Notes: generated by a model not told the origin, from the letters alone. DNA of 64,000 bases from Bacteroidia bacterium (GCA_026003255.1 BPGX01000005.1:1-64000), one strand, 5' to 3'. Shown: positions 54,795-63,921, numbered from the stretch's first letter. Made by a program: numbers and translations.

Positions 54795-54838
54795 TGCACA
54801 TCAGTCCCCATCTGCGTCATCCGTGTTCCATTAAATTC
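54795..54838 (-). repeat. CACAGATT-type element, degenerate copy 8
   Basis: The minus strand reads TTTAATGGAACACGGATGAC, followed by GCAGATGGGGACTGATG. It is in the 160-bp gap between the DPP-like gene and ribBA, next to AACTCATAACTC repeats (54848-54865). Confidence 0.6.
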
Positions 54839-54866
54839 AAAAAAATATTAACTCAAAACTCATAAC

Positions 54867-56069
54867 TCACAAAATGTGTCCCAGCTTTGTTTTTTTAGTA
54901 GCAAGGTATTTCGCATTGTGCGGATTACAGGGCACAATTATTGGCACATTTTCAACAATTTGCAAATCATAACCTTCTAATGCAGCACGCTTTTTAGGAT
55001 TATTGGTCAATAAACGAATTTTTCTAACACCTAAATCTCTCAAAATCTGTGCACCAATTCCAAAATCTCTTTCATCTGGTGCAAAACCCAATTGCACATT
55101 GGCTTCCACTGTATCTAATCCTTCCTCTTGCAATTTATATGCTTTCAATTTATTTATTAATCCAATTCCGCGCCCTTCTTGATTTAAGTAAAGTAGCACC
55201 CCTCTGCCCTCCTTTTCAATCGCTTCCATCGCCGCATGCAATTGGTCTCCACAATCACAACGCAAAGAACCTAAAATATCCCCTGTCAAGCAGGAAGAAT
55301 GAACTCTGCATAAAATCGGTTCATCCGGGTTAATCTCTCCCTTTACTAATGCTAAATGTTCCTGTCCATTTGTTTTTACTCTATAGGCATGCAATTTGAA
55401 ATGCCCATATTTCGTAGGTAAATCCACTACTACCACTTTTTCAACAATGCTCTCTTTTTGCAAACGATATTGAATTAAATCTTTAATAGAAATAATTTTT
55501 ATCTGAAACTTTTCTGCAATCTTTAATAGATCTGGCAATCGCGCCATACTACCATCATCGTTCATAATTTCTACTAAAACTCCACTTGGTTTTAATCCCG
55601 CTAACTTCATCAAATCTATGGTTGCTTCGGTATGTCCCGCTCTTCTCAAGACACCACCTTCTTTTGCAACAAGCGGAAATATATGTCCGGGTCTGGCAAA
55701 GTCCTTCGCCTGCTTTTGAGGATTGACCAATGCCTGAATCGTTTTAGATCTATCGTATGCCGAAATACCAGTGGTACAACCGTCTCCAATTAAATCAACA
55801 GAAACAGTAAATGCTGTTTCATGCAAAGCCGTGTTTTGAGGAACCATCGGATCTAAATTCAATTCATTAGCACGTTCTTCAGTTATAGCCACACAAATTA
55901 ACCCTCTTGCATGCTTAGTCATAAAGTTAATATCTTCTGGTCTTACAAATTCCGACGCCATAATAAAGTCGCCCTCATTTTCTCTATCCTCATCATCCAC
56001 AACAATAACCATCTTCCCATTTCGCAAATCTTCCAACGCTTCTTCAATTTTATTCAAATGTATACTCAT
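54867..56069 (-). CDS. ribBA: Bifunctional 3,4-dihydroxy-2-butanone-4-phosphate synthase / GTP cyclohydrolase II
   Basis: This enzyme supplies both riboflavin precursors: RibB makes the four-carbon unit from ribulose 5-phosphate, and RibA opens GTP. The 400-aa product has RibB in the first ~200 residues ([52 protein letters not shown]). RibA covers the rest, with zinc ligands in [23 protein letters not shown] and [18 protein letters not shown]. All catalytic motifs look intact. It is divergent from paaI, with a TATTTTTG promoter element upstream. No FMN riboswitch could be recognised. Confidence 0.97.
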   Translation of the reverse strand: MSIHLNKIEEALEDLRNGKMVIVVDDEDRENEGDFIMASEFVRPEDINFMTKHARGLICVAITEERANELNLDPMVPQNTALHETAFTVSVDLIGDGCTTGISAYDRSKTIQALVNPQKQAKDFARPGHIFPLVAKEGGVLRRAGHTEATIDLMKLAGLKPSGVLVEIMNDDGSMARLPDLLKIAEKFQIKIISIKDLIQYRLQKESIVEKVVVVDLPTKYGHFKLHAYRVKTNGQEHLALVKGEINPDEPILCRVHSSCLTGDILGSLRCDCGDQLHAAMEAIEKEGRGVLLYLNQEGRGIGLINKLKAYKLQEEGLDTVEANVQLGFAPDERDFGIGAQILRDLGVRKIRLLTNNPKKRAALEGYDLQIVENVPIIVPCNPHNAKYLATKKTKLGHIL

Positions 56070-56085
56070 TATTTAATTTTGTTCG

Positions 56086-56093
56086 CAAAAATA
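56086..56093 (-). promoter_or_regulatory. -7 promoter element for ribBA
   Basis: The minus strand reads TATTTTTG (TAnnTTTG) 17 bp before the ribBA ATG. Confidence 0.55.
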
Positions 56094-56136
56094 CTATTTT
56101 TGTTAGTGCAATCATTTGTTTTGTAATAGAAAAATA

Positions 56137-56167
56137 TTGTCAAAAATAATAAAACACCTTACATTTG
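56137..56167 (+). promoter_or_regulatory. Promoter for paaI (-33 TTG, -7 TACATTTG)
   Basis: TTG at 56137-56139 and TACATTTG at 56160-56167 are separated by 20 bp, a good match to the Bacteroidota consensus, 20 bp before the ATG at 56188. Confidence 0.65.
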
Positions 56168-56187
56168 TATCATAAAAATCTAAACGG

Positions 56188-56601
56188 ATGAAATCCCCCG
56201 AAGAAATTGTCAATCAATTAATGATGAAAAATGATGCTTTCAGTCAGTGGTTGGGAATTCAAGTACTTGAAATAAAACATGGTTATTGCAAACTACAAAT
56301 GCAAGTGCGTAAAGAAATGCTCAATGGTTTTCACATTGCACATGGTGGAATTACCTATTCACTGGCAGATAGTGCTCTGGCTTTCGCTTCTAATAGTCAC
56401 GGCTACAAAGCTGTTTCAGTAGAAACTTCCATTTCCCATACAGAAGCATTAAAAGAAGGTGATATTATTCGAGCAGAAGCAGAAGAACTACATCGGTCTA
56501 ACAAAATTGGAGTTTATCAGGTCAATATCTATACTATGCCAGACAAGAAAATTGTCGCTTTATTTAAGGGAACCGTTTACATTACCTCTCAACTCTGGTA
56601 A
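56188..56601 (+). CDS. paaI: Hydroxyphenylacetyl-CoA thioesterase PaaI
   Basis: This is a hotdog-fold acyl-CoA thioesterase (137 aa). The N-terminal NDAFSQWLGIQVLEIKHGYCKLQM and the active-site segment NGFHIAHGGITYSLADSALAFASNSHG (HGG and Asp around residues 52-66) are typical of PaaI-type enzymes, which hydrolyse phenylacetyl-CoA derivatives or stray acyl-CoAs. No other phenylacetate genes are near, so a general salvage role is possible. It has its own promoter and heads the plus-strand run. Confidence 0.88.
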   Translation: MKSPEEIVNQLMMKNDAFSQWLGIQVLEIKHGYCKLQMQVRKEMLNGFHIAHGGITYSLADSALAFASNSHGYKAVSVETSISHTEALKEGDIIRAEAEELHRSNKIGVYQVNIYTMPDKKIVALFKGTVYITSQLW

Positions 56602-56631
56602 ATTCATTTTTCATCCAAACAATCTATTCTT

Positions 56632-56639
56632 TATTTTTG
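56632..56639 (+). promoter_or_regulatory. -7 promoter element for the TPR/PD40 gene
   Basis: TATTTTTG (TAnnTTTG) lies 12 bp before the ATG at 56652 and overlaps the alternative TTG start at 56637, arguing for the ATG. Confidence 0.55.
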
Positions 56640-56651
56640 CCAAAAAACAAA

Positions 56652-58208
56652 ATGAAGTTTATTAAACTAATTTCTTTTTTCTTTTTAGTTCTTATTTTTT
56701 CAATGCTCAAAGCACAAAATATTGACGAGAAAAAACTTTTAGAATCAGCAAAAGAAAAAATGCTGAATGAAAATTTTGAAGAAGCATTAGATGATTGGTT
56801 ACAACTTTATCAAATTAATCCTAAAAACATTGATTATCAATATAACATCGCTGTTTGCTACTTAAATACTAACTTCAATAAAAGCAAAGCCATTCCTTAT
56901 CTTGAAAATGTTGTTAAATCAGACAATCATAATCCCAATGCAGAATTCCTTCTGGCGCGTGCTTATCAATATGCGAATAGATTTACCGAAGCACTGGAAT
57001 ATTTTCAAAAATTCAAATCCAACGGAAAAGGAAGTCCAGAAAATCTCAAATTAGTTGATCTTGAAATACAACACTGTTTTAATGCCCGTGAACTCATCAA
57101 ATTCCCAGTAAATGTAACCTTCCACAACCTTGGTAAAAACATCAATTCTGAATATGCGGATTATTACCCATTTATAGATGAAAGGGAAAATTTTTTAATC
57201 TACAATACTAATAGACCTATTAATTCTAAATCAGAAAAAATGCCCAATGGACAATTTCCATCTTCAATCTTTGTTTCAAAAGTAGTGAACGGTGAATTTA
57301 TGGAATCTTCACCAATTGGAGAACCTGTGTCAAAAGGAAATTCAGGAGAGGAAATTGTTGGGATGAGCTCTAATGGTAGAATTTTAATCGTTCATAAAAA
57401 TGGAAAACTCTATTTAAGTCAAATGAATGAACTTGGCGTATTTCAAAAATTAGAGCCATTGCCCACTATCATAAATTCAAACGGTGATGTCATTGCCGCC
57501 TCTATCAATAATGCCGGAAATGAAATTTATTTTGCCAGCAACAGAAAAGGCGGATATGGTGGAACTGATATTTATGTATGCAGAAAGTTAGATAATGGAA
57601 AATGGGCTGAACCTGAAAACCTTGGACCTTCTATAAATACTGAATTTGATGAGGACTTTCCCAATCTTTCTCCCGACGAAACCATTCTATTTTTTAGTTC
57701 AAAAGGTCATGGTAGCATGGGCGGTTACGATATATTCAAAGCTACCAGAAATCCTGAAACCAATAAATTTGAAAATCCTAAAAACATCGGATATCCTATC
57801 AATACCTCCTATGATGATATGAATTTTCGATTGTCAAAAACCAAACGTTATGGTTACATGGCAAGCATTCGTGGCAGCGGTCTTGGTGACTATGATATTT
57901 ACAGAATCATATTTAATGATGAAGAACCAGAATTCACCCTCATCGTTGGACAAATTCAAACTTCTGAACCTATCACAGATTACAGAGATGTTAACATTCA
58001 AGTAACACAATTGAACAACGGTGAATTGATTGGCAATTATATTCCTAATCCGAATACAGGAAGGTACGTCATGATTTTACCTCCCGGAAAATATAAACTC
58101 ACTGCCGAACATCCTGAATTTAAAACTTATGAAACTACTTTAGAGATTTTTGATAAAGCATCTTATCAATCCGAAATCACACATCACATTCAACTAAAAA
58201 AGAAATAA
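56652..58208 (+). CDS. TPR / PD40 propeller / CRD exported protein (PorE-like without OmpA domain)
   Basis: This is a 518-aa exported protein with a signal peptide (MKFIKLISFFFLVLIFSMLKAQ). It has TPR repeats at about residues 30-130 (NFEEALDDWLQLYQINPKNIDYQYNIAVCYL). A PD40/WD40-like propeller covers about 150-430, with the repeated ..GNEIYFASNRKGGYGGTDIYVCRKLDNGKWAEPENLGPSINT.. and LSPDETILFFSSKGHGSMGGYDIF. A C-terminal carboxypeptidase-regulatory-like domain follows (PNTGRYVMILPPGKYKLTAEHPEF). This is the domain order of T9SS PorE-type proteins and of many Bacteroidota OmpA-family proteins, but the peptidoglycan-binding OmpA domain is absent. Role is unknown; it may be envelope-associated. 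Confidence 0.85.
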   Translation: MKFIKLISFFFLVLIFSMLKAQNIDEKKLLESAKEKMLNENFEEALDDWLQLYQINPKNIDYQYNIAVCYLNTNFNKSKAIPYLENVVKSDNHNPNAEFLLARAYQYANRFTEALEYFQKFKSNGKGSPENLKLVDLEIQHCFNARELIKFPVNVTFHNLGKNINSEYADYYPFIDERENFLIYNTNRPINSKSEKMPNGQFPSSIFVSKVVNGEFMESSPIGEPVSKGNSGEEIVGMSSNGRILIVHKNGKLYLSQMNELGVFQKLEPLPTIINSNGDVIAASINNAGNEIYFASNRKGGYGGTDIYVCRKLDNGKWAEPENLGPSINTEFDEDFPNLSPDETILFFSSKGHGSMGGYDIFKATRNPETNKFENPKNIGYPINTSYDDMNFRLSKTKRYGYMASIRGSGLGDYDIYRIIFNDEEPEFTLIVGQIQTSEPITDYRDVNIQVTQLNNGELIGNYIPNPNTGRYVMILPPGKYKLTAEHPEFKTYETTLEIFDKASYQSEITHHIQLKKK

Positions 58209-58213
58209 TAAAT

Positions 58214-58864
58214 ATGATACACAATCTTTCTCAATCTGATTCAATTATAAATCAATACCTGTCTGAAATTCGTGATATAAATATTCAAAAAGATAGCTGG
58301 CGCTTTCGAAAAAATCTTGAAAGAATCGGTCAACTAATTGCCTTTGAAATTTCAAAAGAATTGGAATATAAACCCATTCCAGTTACTACTCCACTTGGAA
58401 TTGCTGATTCCAAAGTACTTGCACAACAACCCGTTATTGCTACCATTTTAAGAGCAGGATTGCCACTCCACATGGGAATTTTAGACGTCTTTGATAAGGC
58501 AGAAAATGCATTCATCAGTGCATATAGACGACATCACAAAGACCACTCTTTTGACATCGCTTTAGAATATGTTTCTTGTCCTCCGCTGGATAACAAAACT
58601 CTCATTTTATGCGACCCTATGCTTGCTACCGGTTCTTCAATGGTGCTTACCTTTAAATCACTCCTTAATCATGGTAAACCTAAACATACACACATCGTGT
58701 GTGCCATCGCCAGTAAGCAAGGCATTGATTATGTAAAAAAGAACATGCCAGATGTCAATTATACTCTTTGGTGTGGTGCTATTGACGATGAATTGACCTC
58801 TACTGCATATATCGTTCCTGGACTTGGAGACGCCGGTGACCTCGCATTTGGTGAAAAAATGTAA
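58214..58864 (+). CDS. upp: Uracil phosphoribosyltransferase
   Basis: This enzyme salvages uracil by joining it to PRPP, giving UMP (216 aa). It shows TRIL-like ATILRAGLPLHMGI, the PRPP-binding loop LCDPMLATGSSMVLT and the uracil-binding C-terminal YIVPGLGDAGDLAFG. Length and ends are typical. It is 5 bp after the PD40 gene and 2 bp before bshC, so it is within an operon-like run. Confidence 0.96.
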   Translation: MIHNLSQSDSIINQYLSEIRDINIQKDSWRFRKNLERIGQLIAFEISKELEYKPIPVTTPLGIADSKVLAQQPVIATILRAGLPLHMGILDVFDKAENAFISAYRRHHKDHSFDIALEYVSCPPLDNKTLILCDPMLATGSSMVLTFKSLLNHGKPKHTHIVCAIASKQGIDYVKKNMPDVNYTLWCGAIDDELTSTAYIVPGLGDAGDLAFGEKM

Positions 58865-58866
58865 TC

Positions 58867-60483
58867 ATGTCTCTTACTTCTCATCGTATACCTGCTTCTC
58901 CTGTTTTCTTTGATAAAATCGTTTGGGATTTTTTAAACCAGCAATTACCCTCTTCCTTATCAAATTTTTTGCCAACAAAAGAACACATCCAAAAAATTAT
59001 CACTTCATTTCAACAAATTAATTTTAACCGACCACAATTATTGAAAATACTAAACGGTCAAGCACAATCGGTTTCTAATACAACTCCTGAAACTTTTCAA
59101 AACATCCAGAAATTAGCTGACAACTATACTTTTACAATTACTACCGGACACCAACTCTGTTTATTTACCGGACCACTTTATGTTATTTATAAAATATCTG
59201 CTACCATCCAATTATCTCAATGGCTTCAAAATCAATTTCCTGAATACAATTTTGTACCCGTTTTCTGGATGGCTTCAGAAGACCATGACATTAACGAAAT
59301 CAATCATTTTTACTACAACGACCATCTTTTCCAGTGGAATCAATCAACCAATGGAAGTCCAGTGTTTTCAATCACTACTGAAGGACTTGAGGACGTTTTC
59401 AATAGCATGAAAATTTCTCAACTTTTCTCTCCTGAAGATTTGGAATTGTTTCAACAAGCGTATTTACAACATTCCAACTATATTGATGCCACAAGATTCC
59501 TTCTAAATGAACTCTTTGGTAAGTATGGACTAATCATCCTGAATCCAAATGAAAAAGCATTCAAAGAAAAATTTAAAGATATTTTCTATCAGGAAATTTT
59601 TGAAAAAAAAACTTATCATAGTATATTATCAACTTTAGATTTATTTGATAAACACAATTTTCACATTCAGGTTAACCCAAGAACAATTAATACCTTTTTG
59701 AATTACAATAATAAAAGAAGTTTAATTATAGAAAACAATGAAACATTTAAATTAAAAGATTTAGACATTACTTTCTCAAAAAATGAATTAGAAAAATTAT
59801 TGGTAACGCAACCTGAATTATTTAGCCCTAATGTATTATTACGCCCTTTATTTCAACAAACCATTCTTCCTAATCTGGCTTATATTGGGGGCAGTGCTGA
59901 AATCGCATATTGGTTAGAACTTACCTCTACTTTTGACTCTTTTTCTGTCCACTATCCTTTGTTAATACAAAGACCTATTATTTTTATCTCACCTCCCAGA
60001 ATATCTTCAAAAATAGAAAAATTACAAATTCAACTTTCTGACATTTTCCATTATAATAAATCTACACTCATTAAAAATATTCTTGACAAATTAAATTTAA
60101 GTATTAATTTTAAAGCGGAAAAACAACAAGTTAATTCAATTTATGATAATCTTCTCAAACAAACAGAAAATATAGACAAATCACTGATTCCTTTTGTAAA
60201 TGCTGAACATACCAAAGCATTAAAAGCAATAGACACTCTTGAACAAAAACTTAATAAAAGCATCAAACAAAAAAATAATATAATTGTAAATCACATTGAA
60301 GATATTTATTCTAACTTCTTTCCAGATGGAATTATGCAGGATAGAAAATGGAATGTTGCTTATGCATCAAACACTTTAAACATTAATACCATTAAAAATT
60401 TTATTGATAATATCATTCCTTTTAGTACACCACAAATAAATTCCGACTTTAATTTCACCATTATTGAAAAAAGTGAATTATGA
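58867..60483 (+). CDS. bshC: Bacillithiol biosynthesis cysteine-adding enzyme BshC
   Basis: BshC is thought to add cysteine to GlcN-malate in the final step of bacillithiol synthesis (538 aa). Family segments include FTITTGHQLCLFTGPLYVIYKISATIQL, FVPVFWMASEDHDINEINHFYY and the later LPNLAYIGGSAEIAYWLEL, followed by a long coiled coil (residues ~440-490). BshA and BshB are not in the window. It overlaps the next gene by 4 bp (ATGA). Confidence 0.93.
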   Translation: MSLTSHRIPASPVFFDKIVWDFLNQQLPSSLSNFLPTKEHIQKIITSFQQINFNRPQLLKILNGQAQSVSNTTPETFQNIQKLADNYTFTITTGHQLCLFTGPLYVIYKISATIQLSQWLQNQFPEYNFVPVFWMASEDHDINEINHFYYNDHLFQWNQSTNGSPVFSITTEGLEDVFNSMKISQLFSPEDLELFQQAYLQHSNYIDATRFLLNELFGKYGLIILNPNEKAFKEKFKDIFYQEIFEKKTYHSILSTLDLFDKHNFHIQVNPRTINTFLNYNNKRSLIIENNETFKLKDLDITFSKNELEKLLVTQPELFSPNVLLRPLFQQTILPNLAYIGGSAEIAYWLELTSTFDSFSVHYPLLIQRPIIFISPPRISSKIEKLQIQLSDIFHYNKSTLIKNILDKLNLSINFKAEKQQVNSIYDNLLKQTENIDKSLIPFVNAEHTKALKAIDTLEQKLNKSIKQKNNIIVNHIEDIYSNFFPDGIMQDRKWNVAYASNTLNINTIKNFIDNIIPFSTPQINSDFNFTIIEKSEL

Positions 60484-60875
60484 CCTTTCAGGAACGATTA
60501 AAACTTTACATGATTGGATTCTTAATTGGTCTTATTCTTGTATATGCACTATTTGGTACAAGAACATGCACCTCATTAAGTGAAGTCAAAATAAGCGAAC
60601 TAAAAAGACAAACATTAAAACTTTCTGAAAAATCTCATTGTCAAATAAAATGTTTGAAAAAATCTTCATCTCAACTTAAATCCGAATTAGAATTTTTTGA
60701 AATAAATTTTGACAAAAGCCAACCTCGTGAAAAACCTTGTAGAATCTATTTTTTAGAACCTCGTGAACAATTTAAAAAATTTTATCCATATCAAATTATT
60801 GTAAAAGATTGTGACGAAACTACAGTAATAGAAGAACTAATCTTTCAAAATACTTCCAAATGCCAATGCCCGTAA
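60480..60875 (+). CDS. DUF4258 domain-containing protein
   Basis: This is a 131-aa protein with an N-terminal membrane anchor (about residues 9-26, YMIGFLIGLILVYALFG) and a small C-terminal domain. The pattern KSHCQIKCLKKSSSQLKSELEFFEINFDKSQPREKPCRIYFLE.. ending in TSKCQCP fits DUF4258, here on the periplasmic side or anchored. Function is unknown. It overlaps bshC by 4 bp and tadA by 16 bp, so it is surely in the same operon. Confidence 0.75.
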   Translation: MTFQERLKLYMIGFLIGLILVYALFGTRTCTSLSEVKISELKRQTLKLSEKSHCQIKCLKKSSSQLKSELEFFEINFDKSQPREKPCRIYFLEPREQFKKFYPYQIIVKDCDETTVIEELIFQNTSKCQCP

Positions 60876-61315
60876 GAGACCATGAATATTTTATGAGAGA
60901 AGCACTCAAAGAAGCCGAAAAAGCTTATGAAAAAAATGAAGTGCCCATCGGGGCTGTAATCGTTTGGAATAATAAAATCATTGCTCGTGGACATAATCTC
61001 ACCGAACAACTTAAAGACGTAACCGCTCATGCTGAAATTCAAGCCATCACATCTGCTTCAATTTATATCGGTAGCAAATATCTTCGTGAATGTAGCATTT
61101 ATGTAACTATTGAACCATGCCCCATGTGTGCAGGTGCCATCGGTTGGGCGCAAATTCCAACTCTCGTGTTTGGTGCATACGACCTTAAAAAAGGTTACTC
61201 ACTATTTTCAGAAAATATCTTACATCCTAAAACTATTGTTATCAAAGAAGTTCTCGCAGAAGAATGTAAAGACATTATTCAACGATTTTTTCAGGAAAAA
61301 AGAAAAAAACTTTAA
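60860..61315 (+). CDS. tadA: tRNA adenosine(34) deaminase / nucleoside deaminase
   Basis: This is a zinc deaminase (151 aa) that converts the wobble A34 of tRNA-Arg(ACG) to inosine. The zinc and catalytic motifs are TAHAEIQAI (His/Glu) and PCPMCAGAIGWAQI (two Cys). The N-terminal MREALKEAEKAYEKNEVPIGAVIV is typical. Guanine deaminase-type paralogues share these motifs, but length and the missing extension fit TadA. It starts within the DUF4258 gene. Confidence 0.92.
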   Translation: MPMPVRDHEYFMREALKEAEKAYEKNEVPIGAVIVWNNKIIARGHNLTEQLKDVTAHAEIQAITSASIYIGSKYLRECSIYVTIEPCPMCAGAIGWAQIPTLVFGAYDLKKGYSLFSENILHPKTIVIKEVLAEECKDIIQRFFQEKRKKL

Positions 61316-61333
61316 TCAATATCATTTCCGAAC

Positions 61334-62368
61334 ATGAAAATTCACCTACCCAATAATGCATCAATACTGATTTCAAGAACAGATAGCATCGGCGATGTAA
61401 TATTAACTATACCTATTACTTATGCACTAAAAAAATTATATCCCGCTAACAAAATTATTTTTCTATGCTCCAACTACACTAAACCCATTCTTGACCTTAT
61501 CCAAACCATAGATTATACAATCTCTGTAGAAGAACTACAAACCTTCACAAAATCCGAACAACATCAATTTGTAATAAAGCATAACTTTCACACTTCTATC
61601 ATTGTTTTCCCAAGCTATTCAATTAGTAAACTCATCTATTCTCTCAAAATTCCTTATAGAATCAGTACCTCACATCGCTGGTACAACTGGTTATACTGTA
61701 ATCAGAAAGTTTCTTTCAGCCGTAAAAAATCTGACCTCCACGAGGCACAACTCAATTTTAAATTATTACAACCCCTTGGCATTCAGAAAATTCCTACAAT
61801 AGAAGAACTTACTAATTATTATATTTGGAAGCCAATACCACCCTTACCTAAACATTTGTCTCAATTACTAAATCCCGATAAATTTAAACTCATCATACAT
61901 CCTAAATCAAAAGGCAGTGCCAGAGAATGGGGCATTCAAAATTATATTAATCTAATTAAAATTTTAGATAAATCTAAATTTCAAATTATCATAACTGGTA
62001 CAAAACAAGAAGAGAAATTTTTAGAACCAATTATTAAAGAATGTCCGGAAGTACTTAATCTTGCTGGGAAAACATCTCTTGAAGAACTTATCAGTTTGAT
62101 TAACGCTTGTGATGCACTTATTGCAGCAAGTACCGGCACATTGCATATTGCGGCTACTCTTGGAAAGCATGCTATCGGATTATTCCCTTCCATTCGTCCA
62201 ATGCACGCAGGTAGATGGGCACCTATTGGCAAGCATACTTACATATTACATCAAAATAAATTTTGCAACGATTGTAAAAATAATCCAGAACTTTGTCATT
62301 GCATTCAATCTATTTCGACTTATCATGTGGCTGATATTTTAAATTCAATTTTATTAAAAAATGAATAA
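61334..62368 (+). CDS. Glycosyltransferase family 9 protein (heptosyltransferase-like)
   Basis: This is a 344-aa GT-B fold transferase of the ADP-heptose:LPS heptosyltransferase family, acting at the inner face of the cytoplasmic membrane in LPS core synthesis. Motifs: ILISRTDSIGDVILTIPITYALKKLYP at the N-terminus, IIHPKSKGSAREWGIQNYINL around residues 180-200, and ALIAASTGTLHIAATLGKHAIGLFPSIRPMHAGRWAPIG. C-terminal Cys-rich CNDCKNNPELCHC is common in the Bacteroidota members. The gene overlaps the following SDR gene by 8 bp. Confidence 0.9.
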   Translation: MKIHLPNNASILISRTDSIGDVILTIPITYALKKLYPANKIIFLCSNYTKPILDLIQTIDYTISVEELQTFTKSEQHQFVIKHNFHTSIIVFPSYSISKLIYSLKIPYRISTSHRWYNWLYCNQKVSFSRKKSDLHEAQLNFKLLQPLGIQKIPTIEELTNYYIWKPIPPLPKHLSQLLNPDKFKLIIHPKSKGSAREWGIQNYINLIKILDKSKFQIIITGTKQEEKFLEPIIKECPEVLNLAGKTSLEELISLINACDALIAASTGTLHIAATLGKHAIGLFPSIRPMHAGRWAPIGKHTYILHQNKFCNDCKNNPELCHCIQSISTYHVADILNSILLKNE

Positions 62369-63161
62369 CTATTACAATAACAAAGTCATCTGGATTACTG
62401 GTGCTTCATCAGGAATTGGCGCAGCAATTGCTAATTATTTATTGAGAAATACCAATGCAAAACTTGTACTTTCAGCAAGAAATGAGGTAAAATTAAAGCA
62501 AATCGCCCAACAATCCCAAAATCCTAATCGTACTCTTATTCTTCCATTTGATTTAGGTCAATCCTTTAACGCTCCTGAACTTGCTAACAAAATTATTCAA
62601 CACTTTGGAAAAATCGACATCCTCATTAATAACGGCGGAATAAGTCAACGAACAAAAGTATTAGAAATCAGCGAAGAATTAGAACGACAACTCTTTGAAA
62701 TCAATTATTTCGCTCATATTAAACTGACAAAAGCCGTTCTTCCATACATGCTTCAACAAAAATACGGACATATTGTAGTTACCAGCAGTATCGCTGGAAA
62801 ATTTGGCTTTTATTTGCGAAGCACCTACTCGGCTGCCAAACACGCCCTTCATGGATATTTTGAATCTTTACGTTTAGAATATGAAAATGAGGGAATTATT
62901 GTATCCATTGTTTGTCCCGGTAAAATCAAAACCAATGTATCGATTAATGCTTTGAGTAAAGAAGGCATTTCTCATGGTAAAATGGACGAAAGCCATCAAA
63001 ATGCTATGTCTGCAGAAGTTGCTGCCATTAAAATATTAAAAGCCATTGCAAACAAAAGGGAAGAAGTGCTTGTTGGTGGAAAGGAATTACTCATGGTCTA
63101 CCTAAAACGTTTCTGTTTACCTCTTTTCAACTGGCTCATTCGCAAACAATCGCCGTATTAA
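62361..63161 (+). CDS. SDR family oxidoreductase
   Basis: This is a short-chain dehydrogenase/reductase of 266 aa. The Rossmann motif is TGASSGIGAAIA (residues 13-24), followed by the NNGG motif (INNGGISQRT), catalytic Ser in VVTSSIAGKFG, and YSAAK (Tyr-Lys pair) as expected for classical SDRs. The lack of the usual NAG (here NGG) resembles the DHRS7-like group. Substrate cannot be told. It overlaps the GT9 gene by 8 bp and ends 2 bp from the convergent ABC gene. Confidence 0.92.
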   Translation: MNNYYNNKVIWITGASSGIGAAIANYLLRNTNAKLVLSARNEVKLKQIAQQSQNPNRTLILPFDLGQSFNAPELANKIIQHFGKIDILINNGGISQRTKVLEISEELERQLFEINYFAHIKLTKAVLPYMLQQKYGHIVVTSSIAGKFGFYLRSTYSAAKHALHGYFESLRLEYENEGIIVSIVCPGKIKTNVSINALSKEGISHGKMDESHQNAMSAEVAAIKILKAIANKREEVLVGGKELLMVYLKRFCLPLFNWLIRKQSPY

Positions 63162-63163
63162 AA

Positions 63164-63775
63164 CTACAATGTTATCTTTCTTTCACAAAAATAAAACTCT
63201 TCCTTAACATTATTGGAAAACACAATAATTGTCTTTTGTGCAGCCCATTTTTCAATCATATTGGAATACCATTGAATATTCATTGCATCAAGATTTGTCG
63301 TAGGTTCATCTAAGAGTAAAATAGGCGACCGATCCATAATGGCTAATAACAATCTCAACTTTTGTTTCATCCCGCTGGAGTAATGTTTTATCTGTTTATA
63401 CAAATGTTTTTCCAAACCCAATAATTCTATCATCTCATTTTTTGATACTTGATATTGTCTAAAACAAAAGACATGATCTATAATCTCGTGTAATGTAAAA
63501 TCTTCAATCAAGCCCATGTATGGCGCAGCAACACTCACAAATTTATACCAATTCTTTCTTTCTATTTCACGATTTTCATAAATATACTTCACATCACCTG
63601 AAGAAGGACTAATGTATCCAATAATAATTTTCAACAAAGTAGATTTTCCTGAACCATTATTGCCTATTACAACAACTTTTTCTTTTGGCAAAATATCAAA
63701 ACTTAAATCCTTGTATAAAAAATGTTTATTAAACCTTTTGGATACATTTCTTAAATGAATAGAAGGTACAACCAT
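63164..63775 (-). CDS. ABC transporter ATP-binding protein
   Basis: This is a 203-aa ABC ATPase. Walker A is GNNGSGKST (residues 38-46), the signature is YSSGMKQKLRLLLA (SSGM in place of LSGGQ, as in CcmA-like and multidrug-type subunits), and Walker B with the D-loop is ILLLDEPTTNLD. No permease gene is adjacent within the window; the partner may lie elsewhere. It is preceded by a TAAATTTG promoter element and convergent with the SDR gene. Confidence 0.93.
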   Translation of the reverse strand: MVVPSIHLRNVSKRFNKHFLYKDLSFDILPKEKVVVIGNNGSGKSTLLKIIIGYISPSSGDVKYIYENREIERKNWYKFVSVAAPYMGLIEDFTLHEIIDHVFCFRQYQVSKNEMIELLGLEKHLYKQIKHYSSGMKQKLRLLLAIMDRSPILLLDEPTTNLDAMNIQWYSNMIEKWAAQKTIIVFSNNVKEEFYFCERKITL

Positions 63776-63787
63776 GAAAATTAGTTA

Positions 63788-63795
63788 CAAATTTA
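63788..63795 (-). promoter_or_regulatory. -7 promoter element for the ABC ATPase gene
   Basis: The minus strand reads TAAATTTG, matching TAnnTTTG, 12 bp before the ATG at 63775. Confidence 0.5.
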
Positions 63796-63867
63796 AATAA
63801 AATTACTAAGTAACATTTCTGCAAATGAAAACATTCAATTTATAGAAGATTGATAATTTAAAAGAAT

Positions 63868-63921
63868 AACCTGCGGAAATCTGCATCAATCTGTGGCATC
63901 TGTGTTCAAATTTTTCTATTT
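63868..63921 (-). repeat. Dispersed CACAGATT-type element, copy 9
   Basis: The minus strand reads TTTGAACACAGATGCCACAG, then ATTGATGCAGATTTCCGCAG. It lies upstream of the ABC gene in a gap that runs to the end of the window (63776-64000), in which I see no gene. Confidence 0.75.

Noticed and set aside
56637-56651. TTG start five codons before the TPR/PD40 gene ATG
   Set aside because: The TTG overlaps the -7 element; the ATG at 56652 gives a normal signal peptide.
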